Assembly (NCBI RefSeq): GCF_000473145.1
Contig: NZ_KI421500.1
Coordinates: 2,133,725-2,197,724 of the forward strand
Length of the DNA stretch: 64,000 nucleotides
Reading direction: 5' to 3'
From: Leisingera daeponensis DSM 23529
GTDB lineage: Bacteria; Pseudomonadota; Alphaproteobacteria; Rhodobacterales; Rhodobacteraceae
A model generated the notes under the pieces. It was not told the origin of the DNA and did not search any database. It saw nothing but the letters and a program-made list of their open reading frames with translations. Positions 42,281 through 50,357 of this stretch are shown piece by piece; position 1 is the stretch's first letter; the number at the start of each line of letters is the position of its first letter. Both the position numbers and the translations under genes were made by a program.

Positions 42281-44413
42281 CTAACGGAACAGCGCCTTGT
42301 ACAGCTTTTCCTTGGTGAAGGGCTTGTCCAGCACCTGCACATCGCCCAAGTCCGGGAACCCCGCCGCCGCCGCGCTGACCGCAAAGCCGCTCATCATCAC
42401 CGCCGTCAACCCGGGCTGCGCCGCCCGCAGGCCCGCCAGCGTTTCCCAGCCGCCGCGCCCCGGCATGCTCATGTCGATCACCGCGCCGTCAAACGGCCCC
42501 TTCGCGTGCAGCAGCGCCAGCGCCGCGTCATAGCCGTCCGCCTGCGCCACCTCGCAGCCGCGCAGCTGCAGCAGCCCCGCCACCGCCCGGCGCACGGTGT
42601 CCTCGTCATCCACCACCAGTATCCGCCGCACCGCCGCAGCGCGCCCTGCCGCGGGCGGCTGCACCGCCGCAGCCGCCGCGCAGGCCGGAAAATAGCAGCG
42701 GATAACACTGCCCGCGCCTTCGCGGCTCTCCACCGACAGCCCGCCCTGATGGCGGCTGACGATGCCCAGCACCACCGCCATGCCCAGGCCGCGGCCGCCG
42801 GGCTTGGTGGTAAAAAACGGGTCGAAGATCCGGGAGAGCATGTCCGGCCCCATGCCGCCGCCGGTGTCGCTGACCTCCAGCAGCAGGCAGTCGCCCGCCG
42901 CCATCCTGCGCCCCTTCAGCAGCCGCCGCCGCTCAGCGGCATCCAGGCAGGTGCGCCGGGTTCTCACCGTGATGGTGCCAGCGCCCGGGCCGATCGCCTC
43001 CGCGGCGTTCAGCACCAGGTTCAGCACCAGCTCGCGCACCTCCTCCGGGTCCAGATGCGCCGCCTGCACGCCTTCGGCCAGATCCAGCACCACTGCCTTG
43101 CCCTTCCGGCACCCCAAGGGCACCAGCTCCATCGCCTCCTGCACGGTGGCGTTGAGGTCGCAGGGCGCAGGCACCGGGCCGCTGGCGGGCCTCGCAAAGC
43201 CTGTCAGCTGCCGGACCAGCCCGGCCGAGGCCCGCAGGCCCTGCTCCACCGCCCGCAGATGCTGCTCTGCCGGATGCGCGGCCTCCAGGTTCTCCAGCGC
43301 CAGCTCGGCCCTGCCCTGCATTGAGGCCAGCAGATTGTTGTACTCATGCGCGATGGCGCCTGCCAGCCGCCCCAGGCTCTCGGCCTTGTGCCGGACAAGT
43401 TGTGCGGCCGCCGCCTGCTCGCGCTGCTGCCGGGCGGCGCAGCGGCGCAGCTCCTGGCTGCAGCGGGCAGCAATCAGCGCCGTCAGATCCGGCTCCAGCG
43501 CCCCGACCCCGATGCCGCGGTCATGCAGCAGCCCGAGCCATCCCGTCACCGCGCCGTCCGCATCCCGCAGCAGATAGCCGAAACAGAATTGCAGGGAACG
43601 GTCCCGGTTCTGCGGCGGCTGCGGCACCGCCTGCTGCAGACCCTCGGGAAGGTGAACGGCCTCCCAGCCATTCGGCAGCCGCGCTCCGGCGCCATCATAG
43701 CGCACGGCCCGGCCTTCAGCCGCATCCGCCAGCCGCCCGCCGATACAGCACGCCGCCACCCGGCCGCGGTCCGGGCTGCCCGCGCTGCATTCAGCAACAA
43801 ACGCACCCCGCACCCTAAGCGCGCCCTGCAGCACCTGCGCAATCTGCCGCACGGCCGCCCGCGGACAGCTGCTGCCCGGCCCCGCTGCCAGCGCCGCCAG
43901 GGCTGCCAGCCGCCGCAGCCCCGCGATCTCCGCGCCAAGCCGCGGCGCAAACTGCTGCATCACCGCCACCGCCTGCTGCGCCAAACCGCCTCCGATGTCC
44001 TCGCGCCAGGCAGCCTGCACCAGGCCGGAGGCGGCGCCGCCCGGATCCATCAGGGCCACCCCCGCATAGCTGCGCAGGCCCTCTTCAATGAACATCCCGC
44101 CGTCGGGATACAGCTCCGGCACCCGGCAAGAATGCACCTGCGGCGCACCGCTCAGCACCACGTCGCGGCACGGCGCTCCGCGCAGCTCATATTCGAAATC
44201 CCCCAGCGGCAGCCCGTCGAAACTGCTGGCCAGCACCCTGATGCGCCCGCTCTCCCGGACCCTCAGCTCGCCCACGGTGACCAGATCCGCGCCCGTTCCC
44301 CGGGCCAGCTGCCCCGCAAATTCCTGGCAGAAGTCCAGCCCGTGCAGGCCAGCCAACACCCCCAGATTGAAGCCGCAGCTGTCCCCCAGCAGCGGCACCC
44401 CCGATGCATCCAT
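42281..44413 (-). CDS. Soluble hybrid sensor histidine kinase with C-terminal receiver domain
   Basis: The ATG at 44411-44413 has GGCAGGAG upstream and gives 710 residues. No membrane helix is seen. About 320 N-terminal residues form one or two GAF-like sensory domains. The kinase core has phospho-acceptor H356 in AIAHEYNNLLASMQG, the N box LVLNLVLNAAEAIG, and G boxes VSDTGGGMG and GGRGLGMAVVLGI. The receiver has the DDED cluster, the phospho-acceptor Asp in VIDMSMPGRGG and the Lys of LDKPFTKEK. No separate response regulator or HPt gene is adjacent, so output is unknown. The H-E-Y-N-N box resembles kinases that signal through their own receiver. Confidence 0.92.
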   Translation of the reverse strand: MDASGVPLLGDSCGFNLGVLAGLHGLDFCQEFAGQLARGTGADLVTVGELRVRESGRIRVLASSFDGLPLGDFEYELRGAPCRDVVLSGAPQVHSCRVPELYPDGGMFIEEGLRSYAGVALMDPGGAASGLVQAAWREDIGGGLAQQAVAVMQQFAPRLGAEIAGLRRLAALAALAAGPGSSCPRAAVRQIAQVLQGALRVRGAFVAECSAGSPDRGRVAACCIGGRLADAAEGRAVRYDGAGARLPNGWEAVHLPEGLQQAVPQPPQNRDRSLQFCFGYLLRDADGAVTGWLGLLHDRGIGVGALEPDLTALIAARCSQELRRCAARQQREQAAAAQLVRHKAESLGRLAGAIAHEYNNLLASMQGRAELALENLEAAHPAEQHLRAVEQGLRASAGLVRQLTGFARPASGPVPAPCDLNATVQEAMELVPLGCRKGKAVVLDLAEGVQAAHLDPEEVRELVLNLVLNAAEAIGPGAGTITVRTRRTCLDAAERRRLLKGRRMAAGDCLLLEVSDTGGGMGPDMLSRIFDPFFTTKPGGRGLGMAVVLGIVSRHQGGLSVESREGAGSVIRCYFPACAAAAAVQPPAAGRAAAVRRILVVDDEDTVRRAVAGLLQLRGCEVAQADGYDAALALLHAKGPFDGAVIDMSMPGRGGWETLAGLRAAQPGLTAVMMSGFAVSAAAAGFPDLGDVQVLDKPFTKEKLYKALFR

Positions 44414-44642
44414 ATCCCGTACTCCTGCCATCCCCGTGCAGGCTGGCGCCCTGCACCGGCCCGCTGGCATCACTCGTTAACATTCGTCCCTGACACAGTG
44501 GGAAACCGCCCTTTTTGGCGAGGGGGCTCCCGGACTTCACTGACCGCAGGCAACCTGGAACACGATTGCCCCGCAACATCATGCTGCGCAAAACGGCGGC
44601 GCATAGTCAACATCTTGTAACCTTGAGACTCAATTCTAACAG

Positions 44643-44682
44643 AAAAAGCCGCAAATCCGGAGCACCGGATTTGCGGCTTTTT
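44643..44682. terminator. Strong Rho-independent terminator after trcR
   Basis: AAAAAGCCGCAAATCCGG and CCGGATTTGCGGCTTTTT are perfect 18-base arms with a 4-base loop and T-runs on both strands. It lies 40 bases past the trcR stop. Confidence 0.92.
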
Positions 44683-44722
44683 AATGATTTACCCGAACCG
44701 GGGCGCAGAAACCCCCGCAGGA

Positions 44723-45490
44723 TCAGAACCGGGAGTCTTCGTCCTCGTCCTCGTCATCGCCGCCCGCAGGCAGGTTGAAGAAGCTGTCGGCGTCGCGGAT
44801 ATCCTCTTCCTTTTTATCGTCCTCATCGGAGGAGCCGCCGCCCAGGGTGAAGGTTTCCAGCCCTTCGATGGCGCTCGGGATCTTCGGCTCCGCGTCCATT
44901 TCCAGCGACTGCTCGGTAGACACCAGCTTGCGGCGCTCGTCGTCGCTCATCACGCCGCCTTCGGCAGCTTTCTTGGCCGCTGCCTTCTGCACCGCTGCGT
45001 CCAGCTCGGACTGCTTGCACAGGCCCAGCGCCACCGGGTCGATCGGCTGCATGTTGGCGATGTTCCAGTGGGTGCGCTCGCGGATCGACTGGATGGTCGG
45101 CTTGGTGGTGCCCACCAGCTTGGCGATCTGGCCGTCGCTCAGTTCCGGATGGAACTTGACCAGCCACAGGATCGAGTTCGGACGGTCCTGGCGCTTGCTG
45201 AGCGGGGTGTAGCGCGGACCGCGGCGCTTTTCCTCGCCGGCAGCGGCCGGGTTGAACTTGAGCTTCAGCTTGTGCAGCGGGTTGCCTTGCGCCTTGTCGA
45301 TCTCGTCCTGGGTCAGCTGGTTGTTGGCCACCGGGTCAAACCCCTTGACGCCCACCGCCACTTCGCCATCGGCGATGCCCTGGATCTCCAGCTCGTGCAT
45401 GCCCACGAAATCGGCGATCTGCTTGAAGCTGATCGTGGTATTGTCCACCAGCCACACGGCGGTTGCCTTGGCCATCAACGGTTTTGCCAT
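44723..45490 (-). CDS. trcR: Cell-cycle transcriptional regulator TrcR (DUF1013)
   Basis: This 255-residue protein is a conserved alphaproteobacterial factor reported in Caulobacter to act on cell-cycle transcription with RNA polymerase. The family opening MAKPLMAKATAVWLVDNTTI is followed by a first helix-turn-helix-like segment (SFKQIADFVGMHELEIQGIA) and a second (SDGQIAKLVGTTKPTIQSIR). The C-terminal 50 residues are very acidic (DEDDKKEED, DDEDEDEDSRF). It is monocistronic, ending at a strong terminator, and divergent from the RNase T2 gene. Confidence 0.93.
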   Translation of the reverse strand: MAKPLMAKATAVWLVDNTTISFKQIADFVGMHELEIQGIADGEVAVGVKGFDPVANNQLTQDEIDKAQGNPLHKLKLKFNPAAAGEEKRRGPRYTPLSKRQDRPNSILWLVKFHPELSDGQIAKLVGTTKPTIQSIRERTHWNIANMQPIDPVALGLCKQSELDAAVQKAAAKKAAEGGVMSDDERRKLVSTEQSLEMDAEPKIPSAIEGLETFTLGGGSSDEDDKKEEDIRDADSFFNLPAGGDDEDEDEDSRF

Positions 45491-45634
45491 GTGCTCATCT
45501 CCTTAAAACACCTTGATCCCCGGATACATCTCTCCCGCCGCCTGAAAGGGCGTCCCCGGCTGGCGGGGCAGGTTTCCGTTGTCGGGGAACTTCTGCCCTA
45601 TATAGTCAGCTTGATTTCATAAGGAAAGAGGCCA

Positions 45635-46279
45635 ATGCGCAAGTTATTGCTGGGTTTGGCGGCTGTTTTGACCGGTTTTTCCACCCTCGCAGCGGCAGAG
45701 GGCGAGCAGGCGGGCGAGTTCGACTATTACGTGCTGGCGCTCAGCTGGTCGCCGAACTGGTGCGCGCAGGAGGGCGATGCCCGCAATGCGGACCAATGCG
45801 ATGCCCGCCACGATCACGGCTGGACCCTGCACGGGCTCTGGCCGCAATATCACCGCGGCTGGCCCAGCTATTGCCGCACGGCTGAAGCGCCGCCAAGCCG
45901 CGCCATGAGCCGCCAGATGGCGGACATCATGGGCAGCGCGGGCCTCGCCTGGCATCAGTGGAAGAAACACGGCACCTGCTCCGGCCTCAGCGCGCAGAAT
46001 TATTACGGCGCGATGCGCGCGGCTTATGCCGCTGTCACCCGCCCCGCCGTGTTCCGCAAGCTGGACAAACCCGTCACCCTGCCCGCATCGGTGGTGGAGG
46101 ATGCGTTTCTGAAAGAGAACCCCTCCCTGTCGCGCGACAGCCTGACCATCACCTGCCGGGACGGCGCCATCCAGGAAGCCCGCATCTGCCTGTCCAAAAC
46201 GCTCGCGCCGGTCCCCTGCGGACGCGATGCGATCAAGGACTGCACATTGAAAGATGCCCGCTTCGCGCCGGTGCGCTGA
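45635..46279 (+). CDS. Ribonuclease T2 family protein, exported
   Basis: This 214-residue protein has an N-terminal signal peptide (MRKLLLGLAAVLTGFSTLAAAEG). Both catalytic segments are present: CAS I in WTLHGLWPQYHRGWPSYC and CAS II in WHQWKKHGTCSGL, with the two active-site His and the Glu position replaced by Gln in WHQWKKHG. It cleaves RNA outside the cytoplasm, perhaps for nutrient scavenging. At least eight Cys suggest disulfides. Confidence 0.92.
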   Translation: MRKLLLGLAAVLTGFSTLAAAEGEQAGEFDYYVLALSWSPNWCAQEGDARNADQCDARHDHGWTLHGLWPQYHRGWPSYCRTAEAPPSRAMSRQMADIMGSAGLAWHQWKKHGTCSGLSAQNYYGAMRAAYAAVTRPAVFRKLDKPVTLPASVVEDAFLKENPSLSRDSLTITCRDGAIQEARICLSKTLAPVPCGRDAIKDCTLKDARFAPVR

Positions 46280-46440
46280 CCCTGCGCGCAGGCCAGGCTG
46301 GGGCTCTGCCCCTCTTGGCCTTTCGGCCAATTCACCCCGGAGTATTTCGGTGAAAGATGAAGCTGGCGCCGCAGTGTCGCAGGGGGAACGGCCTGAGCCG
46401 CCGCCGTTTCACCTTTCCGCAAATACTCCCGCCGGCGGCA
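46280..46440. repeat. Intergenic repeat with inverted copies of a Roseobacter-type element
   Basis: GGGGCTCTGCCCCTCTTGGCC, TTTCGGCCAATTCACCCC, GGAGTATTTCGGTGAAAGATG (46300-46360) closely match the block after pheA. At 46407-46436 TTTCACCTTTCCGCAAATACTCCCGCC is the inverse of the GGAGTATTTCGGTGAAAG part, so two copies face each other. No gene lies in the 309 bases to the next start. Confidence 0.65.
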
Positions 46441-46588
46441 GGCGCCGCAAGGCGCCCTTCTTCTCGCGCAGCGGTAAAGGCCCTGTGAAGCGGACTTTGC
46501 CGCGTTTCGTGCTACAATAAATCCACGTGCCGCGCCCGGCCCTGCCTAAACGGCACTTCCGTTTTGGTCAGCGAGGAGGAGGAAGCGC

Positions 46589-47446
46589 ATGGCAAAGACA
46601 ATCGGTAACCCGCTCAGCTGGCTTCTGCAGGGTGCAGAAACCACCGGGCACCATATCAGTGAAACGGTCGGCGAGATGGGCAGCGACGGCGTGCGGGAGC
46701 TGCCGCAGGCGCGCGAACTGAGCATGGATGACATCATCCATTCCCTGGCCGCGGGCCTGGAGGACTTTGCCGCCTGCCGCAGCGATGCGATGTTCCTGGT
46801 GCTGTTTTATCCGCTCATCGGCATCGCGCTGATCGTGATGAGCCTGTCGATGAACCTGCTGCCGCTGATCGTGCCCATGATCATGGGCTTCGCGATCCTC
46901 GGGCCGGTGGCAGCAATCGGCCTCTATGAAATGTCCAGGCGCCGCGAAGAAGGGATGGAGCCGCGCTGGGTGGATGCCTTAAGCGTCACCCGCTCGCCCG
47001 CCTTCGGCGCCATTCTGGTGCTGGGGCTGTATCTGGCGGCGTTGTTCGTCATCTGGCTGGTGGCGGCGGACATGATCTACAGCCGCACCCTGGGACCGGA
47101 GCCGCCGTCCTCGATCACAAGTTTTGCTGCCGACGTGCTGACCACCCGCGCAGGCTGGATCATGGCCATCGCGGGCGGCGCTGTGGGCGCAGTGTTTGCC
47201 TTTGCCGCGCTGGCGATGAGCATCGTGTCCTTCCCGCTGCTGCTGGACCGCCACGTGGGCCTCCCGGTGGCGGTGGCTACCTCGATCCGGGTGATGCGCA
47301 AGAACCCCGTCGTCTGCATGACCTGGGGCGTGCTTGTCGGATCCGCGCTGGTGATCGGCGCGATCCCGTTCCTGGCCGGGCTGATCATCGTGGTGCCGGT
47401 GCTGGGCCATGCCACCTGGCACCTCTACCGGCGCGCCGTGCAGTAG
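46589..47446 (+). CDS. DUF2189 family membrane protein
   Basis: This 285-residue inner-membrane protein has about six helices, including FLVLFYPLIGIALIVMSL, LIVPMIMGFAILGPVAAIGL and AILVLGLYLAALFVIWLV. The segment IHSLAAGLEDFAACRSDAMF and GLYEMSRRREEG are typical of DUF2189, a family without known function that is often described as cytochrome c oxidase subunit I-like by weak similarity. A GAGGAGGAAG lies 7-16 bases upstream of the ATG. It stands alone, ending at a perfect palindrome. Confidence 0.86.
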   Translation: MAKTIGNPLSWLLQGAETTGHHISETVGEMGSDGVRELPQARELSMDDIIHSLAAGLEDFAACRSDAMFLVLFYPLIGIALIVMSLSMNLLPLIVPMIMGFAILGPVAAIGLYEMSRRREEGMEPRWVDALSVTRSPAFGAILVLGLYLAALFVIWLVAADMIYSRTLGPEPPSSITSFAADVLTTRAGWIMAIAGGAVGAVFAFAALAMSIVSFPLLLDRHVGLPVAVATSIRVMRKNPVVCMTWGVLVGSALVIGAIPFLAGLIIVVPVLGHATWHLYRRAVQ

Positions 47447-47465
47447 CAGCCGCGCAAACAAACAG

Positions 47466-47490
47466 GGGCCGGCGGATCCGCCGGCCCTTG
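47466..47490. terminator. Palindromic terminator between DUF2189 and quinone oxidoreductase genes
   Basis: GGGCCGGCGGATCCGCCGGC plus CC is a perfect 22-base palindrome lying between two converging genes. Flanking T-runs are weak, so termination is probable but not certain. Confidence 0.55.
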
Positions 47491-47509
47491 CGCGTGTACC
47501 CCTAAGGCA

Positions 47510-48493
47510 TCACGCTACCTTCAGAACGATCTTCCCGATATGGCCGGAACTTTCCATCCGGGCATGCGCCGCGGCGGCGTCCGCCAGCGCAAATTCGCTG
47601 TCCATCACCGGCGCCACCTTGCCCGCCTCGATCAGCGGCCAGACCGCCTCGCTCAGATCCTGCGCAATCCGCGCCTTGGCCAGGTCGCTTTGCGGCCGGA
47701 GCGTCGAGCCGGTCAGCGTCAGCCGCTTCACCATCATCAGGGCAAAGTTCAGCTCCACCTTCGGCCCTTGCAGAAAGGCAATCTGCACCAGCCGCCCGTC
47801 CTCGGCCAGCGCCTTGACGTTGCGCGGGATATAATCACCGCCGACCATGTCCAGCACCAGATCGGCGCCGCCCTCGCCTTGCAACACCTGGACGAAATCC
47901 TCGTCGCGGTAGTTGATCGCGCGCTCGGCGCCCAGGTCCAGGCAGGCCTGGCATTTTTCATCCGAACCTGCCGTGGCGAACACCCGCGCCCCGAACTCCC
48001 GCGCCAGCTGGATCGCGGTGGTGCCGATCCCGGACGAGCCGCCATGCACCAGGAACCGCTCCCCCGCTTTCAGGCCGCCGCGGGTGAAGACATTGGACCA
48101 GACGGTAAAAAAGGTCTCCGGCAGGCAGGCCGCCTGTTTCAGGTCCAGCCCGGCAGGCACCGGCAGGCAATGCGCCGCCGGTGTTGCAACATATTCGGCA
48201 TAGCCGCCGCCAGGCAGCAATGCACAGACCTGATCGCCTTCGCTGATGCCGCTGACGCCCGCACCGACCGCCACGACCTCGCCCGAGGCTTCCAGTCCCG
48301 GCAGATCGCTGGCGCCTTTTGGCGGATCGTAGGCGCCCGCGCGCTGCAGCGCGTCTGGGCGGTTCACCCCGGCATAGGCCACCTTGATCACCACCTCGCC
48401 ATGCCCCGCCTGCGGCACCGGGCGCTCACACAGCTGCAGCACCTCCGGCCCGCCGGGCTTGCTGATTTCCACCGCGCGCATCATCTCTGTCAT
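47510..48493 (-). CDS. NAD(P)H quinone oxidoreductase, PIG3 family (zinc-independent MDR)
   Basis: This protein of 327 residues starts at ATG 48491-48493 behind AGGAGG. It belongs to the medium-chain dehydrogenase/reductase superfamily without zinc ligands. Signatures are EVVIKVAYAGVNRPDALQRAG and GLEASGEVVAVGAGV in the GroES-like part, the NADPH-binding HGGSSGIGTTAIQLAREFGA, and the family-specific NFALMMVKRLTLTGSTLR. It reduces quinones or reactive carbonyls using NADPH. COQ9 lies upstream on the same strand, but a hairpin separates them. Confidence 0.93.
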   Translation of the reverse strand: MTEMMRAVEISKPGGPEVLQLCERPVPQAGHGEVVIKVAYAGVNRPDALQRAGAYDPPKGASDLPGLEASGEVVAVGAGVSGISEGDQVCALLPGGGYAEYVATPAAHCLPVPAGLDLKQAACLPETFFTVWSNVFTRGGLKAGERFLVHGGSSGIGTTAIQLAREFGARVFATAGSDEKCQACLDLGAERAINYRDEDFVQVLQGEGGADLVLDMVGGDYIPRNVKALAEDGRLVQIAFLQGPKVELNFALMMVKRLTLTGSTLRPQSDLAKARIAQDLSEAVWPLIEAGKVAPVMDSEFALADAAAAHARMESSGHIGKIVLKVA

Positions 48494-48552
48494 GGGAAAT
48501 ATCCTCCTGATCCTTGCCCCTTGCCTAGCATCCGGCAAGGGGGGCGCAAACA

Positions 48553-48581
48553 GCAAAGGCGCCGCAGCCGGGCGCCTTTGC
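48553..48581 (-). terminator. Hairpin after the COQ9 gene
   Basis: GCAAAGGCGCC and GGCGCCTTTGC arms with a 7-base loop lie 37 bases past the COQ9 stop and before the quinone oxidoreductase gene, probably separating the two. Confidence 0.7.
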
Positions 48582-48617
48582 GGACAGATCCGTCCGGCCA
48601 GTCGATCCGTGTCCGAC

Positions 48618-49319
48618 TCAGCGCCGCGGGTTCAGCGACCCCGGCAGATCATCACGGCCTTTCGGCGGCTTGATCTGCTCCGCCAGCCAGTTCGGCCCCA
48701 CCAGGAACGGCTTCAGCAGCGGATTCTTCTGCAGCCCGGCCTTCAGCTTCTCGAAATCCATCACGTTGTCGATGCGCCGGTCCAGGAAATCCCAGGTCGC
48801 CTGGTGGTTCAGGCTGTCGTCGCCCAGCCAGTAGAGCACCGTGGCGGAATAGACCCCGGCCAGCGAGGCGCGCTTGGTGTACCAATTCAGATCGTCCGAG
48901 CCGTCGCCCAGCGCCTCCCAGATCAGGTCGCAGGTGTTCCAGATCGCCTTGACCCCGTCGCCGGCATACTGCGGCAGCGTCAGCAGCGTGGTGCCGCGGC
49001 GCACCGCCTCCTTGTCATCGACCGCCTCCAGCCGGAAGCGCACCGCCGCCGCCACCTTGTCGCGGAACCGCAGGCCGGACAGATCCTCGGCCTCCAGCCG
49101 CGCCAGCATCCGCGAATCGCCGCGCGCATGATAGGCCAGCGCCAGATCCACGCCGCCGCGCGGGCAGACCGCGTGGGCCAGCACCTCCGGCACATCCGCG
49201 TCCTGGCAGGCGGCGCGGAACGTCACCTCCGTCCAGCCGTCAAACGGCACATGCAAAAGCGCCGCATCCAACAGTTTTTCCCTGATATCGTCCTGCGCGC
49301 GATCCTGGTCTTCGGTCAT
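48618..49319 (-). CDS. COQ9 family protein (ubiquinone biosynthesis lipid-binding protein)
   Basis: This protein of 233 residues starts at ATG 49317-49319 with GGAGGG upstream. An N-terminal TetR-like helical bundle (REKLLDAALLHVPFDGWTEVTF) leads to the COQ9 domain with DDLNWYTKRASLAGVYSATVLYWLGD, the most conserved segment of the family. COQ9 binds isoprenoid lipids and supports hydroxylation in ubiquinone synthesis. It is divergent from rpsU. Confidence 0.94.
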   Translation of the reverse strand: MTEDQDRAQDDIREKLLDAALLHVPFDGWTEVTFRAACQDADVPEVLAHAVCPRGGVDLALAYHARGDSRMLARLEAEDLSGLRFRDKVAAAVRFRLEAVDDKEAVRRGTTLLTLPQYAGDGVKAIWNTCDLIWEALGDGSDDLNWYTKRASLAGVYSATVLYWLGDDSLNHQATWDFLDRRIDNVMDFEKLKAGLQKNPLLKPFLVGPNWLAEQIKPPKGRDDLPGSLNPRR

Positions 49320-49435
49320 CTCACCCTCCAGCTGGCAGTGTTCTGACACCCTACTAGACAAAATATGCGCGCTTTGCTATACGGCCACTTCCTGCAAATC
49401 CTTGCAACTCAACTTAGAAAGGTGGTGAAAACCAC

Positions 49436-49642
49436 ATGCAGGTTAGTGTTCGCGACAACAACGTCGATCAGGCGCTTCGTGCCCTGAAGAAAAAGCTGCA
49501 GCGTGAAGGCGTCTTCCGCGAAATGAAGCTCAAGCAACATTTCGAGAAGCCGTCCGAGAAAAAAGCGCGCGAGAAAGCTGAAGCGATCCGCCGTGCCCGT
49601 AAACTGGCACGCAAGAAAGCCCAGCGCGAAGGTCTGCTGTAA
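49436..49642 (+). CDS. rpsU: 30S ribosomal protein S21
   Basis: This 68-residue basic protein begins [21 protein letters not shown] and continues [22 protein letters not shown], the S21 signature. S21 assists initiation on the small ribosomal subunit. An AAGGTGGTG precedes the start by about 11 bases. A hairpin terminator follows about 75 bases downstream. Confidence 0.97.
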   Translation: MQVSVRDNNVDQALRALKKKLQREGVFREMKLKQHFEKPSEKKAREKAEAIRRARKLARKKAQREGLL

Positions 49643-50357
49643 GCACACCTTGCTCTCCAGCTTTGGACAGCACTACGGCGGTCCCCGGACCTGCCGGAAC
49701 ATAAGATCAGACGACCCCCGCGGCCCTGCCCGGGGGTTTGTCATTTGTACTGGCTGCAAGCACGGCCCGCGCAATTTGCAGCACACGCAATAATCGTGAG
49801 ATATTTCGGATTACATCTTTAGGGTGTATTTCTTGTTTTCGTTCTGCTATACAGGAAGTGCGGCCGGGCAAGTCTGATGCGTTTCCCTAACTTTGCTCCC
49901 GCCGCCCGGGCCTGGAACACCCGGAACTCTGAAACCCGGGGCAGGCTGCGCCTCCCCCCATTAATACCGGCGCCCGTCTTGGTCCCTGCAAACAAGGCAC
50001 GCCTCTCCGGGTTTCCATAGATGCCGGGCGCCGCCAGCTTCCCCCCGCCGGCGCCCGGCCTTCCTGTTCCCTCCGATGGCATATCCCACCCTGCTCAGCC
50101 GTCCGGCAGCCAGCGACCGAATCCCTTGCCGCACCCCGTGCCATCCTGCCCCATCCGGCGGCGGGATGGCGCCTGCGGCGGATGCGGGCCGCTGGCCGGT
50201 GCTTCGCGCGCAGGTTTCCGCGTATCGCGCCCGGCGCTTCGGGCAGAGCTTCGCCGCAAACCCGCCTCTGCCCCCTGCCGCCCTTTCAGCCATCTGATTT
50301 TCCGTTAACCGGGTGGCGAACCGCCGCACAGTCGGCACACTCACGGAGCAGTACACG
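49643..50357. other. Long intergenic region between rpsU and the CAP-RTX gene
   Basis: About 715 bases. The first 100 contain the rpsU terminator (49715-49742). An AT-rich patch at about 49798-49860 (TATTTCGGATTACATC; TTCTGCTATACAGG) looks promoter-like but faces no clear gene. The rest, about 49880-50320, is very GC-rich without a convincing reading frame on either strand. Confidence 0.45.
49715..49742 (+). terminator. Terminator after rpsU
   Basis: CCCCCG and CGGGGG arms around CGGCCCTGCC, followed by TTTGTC. Confidence 0.7.
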
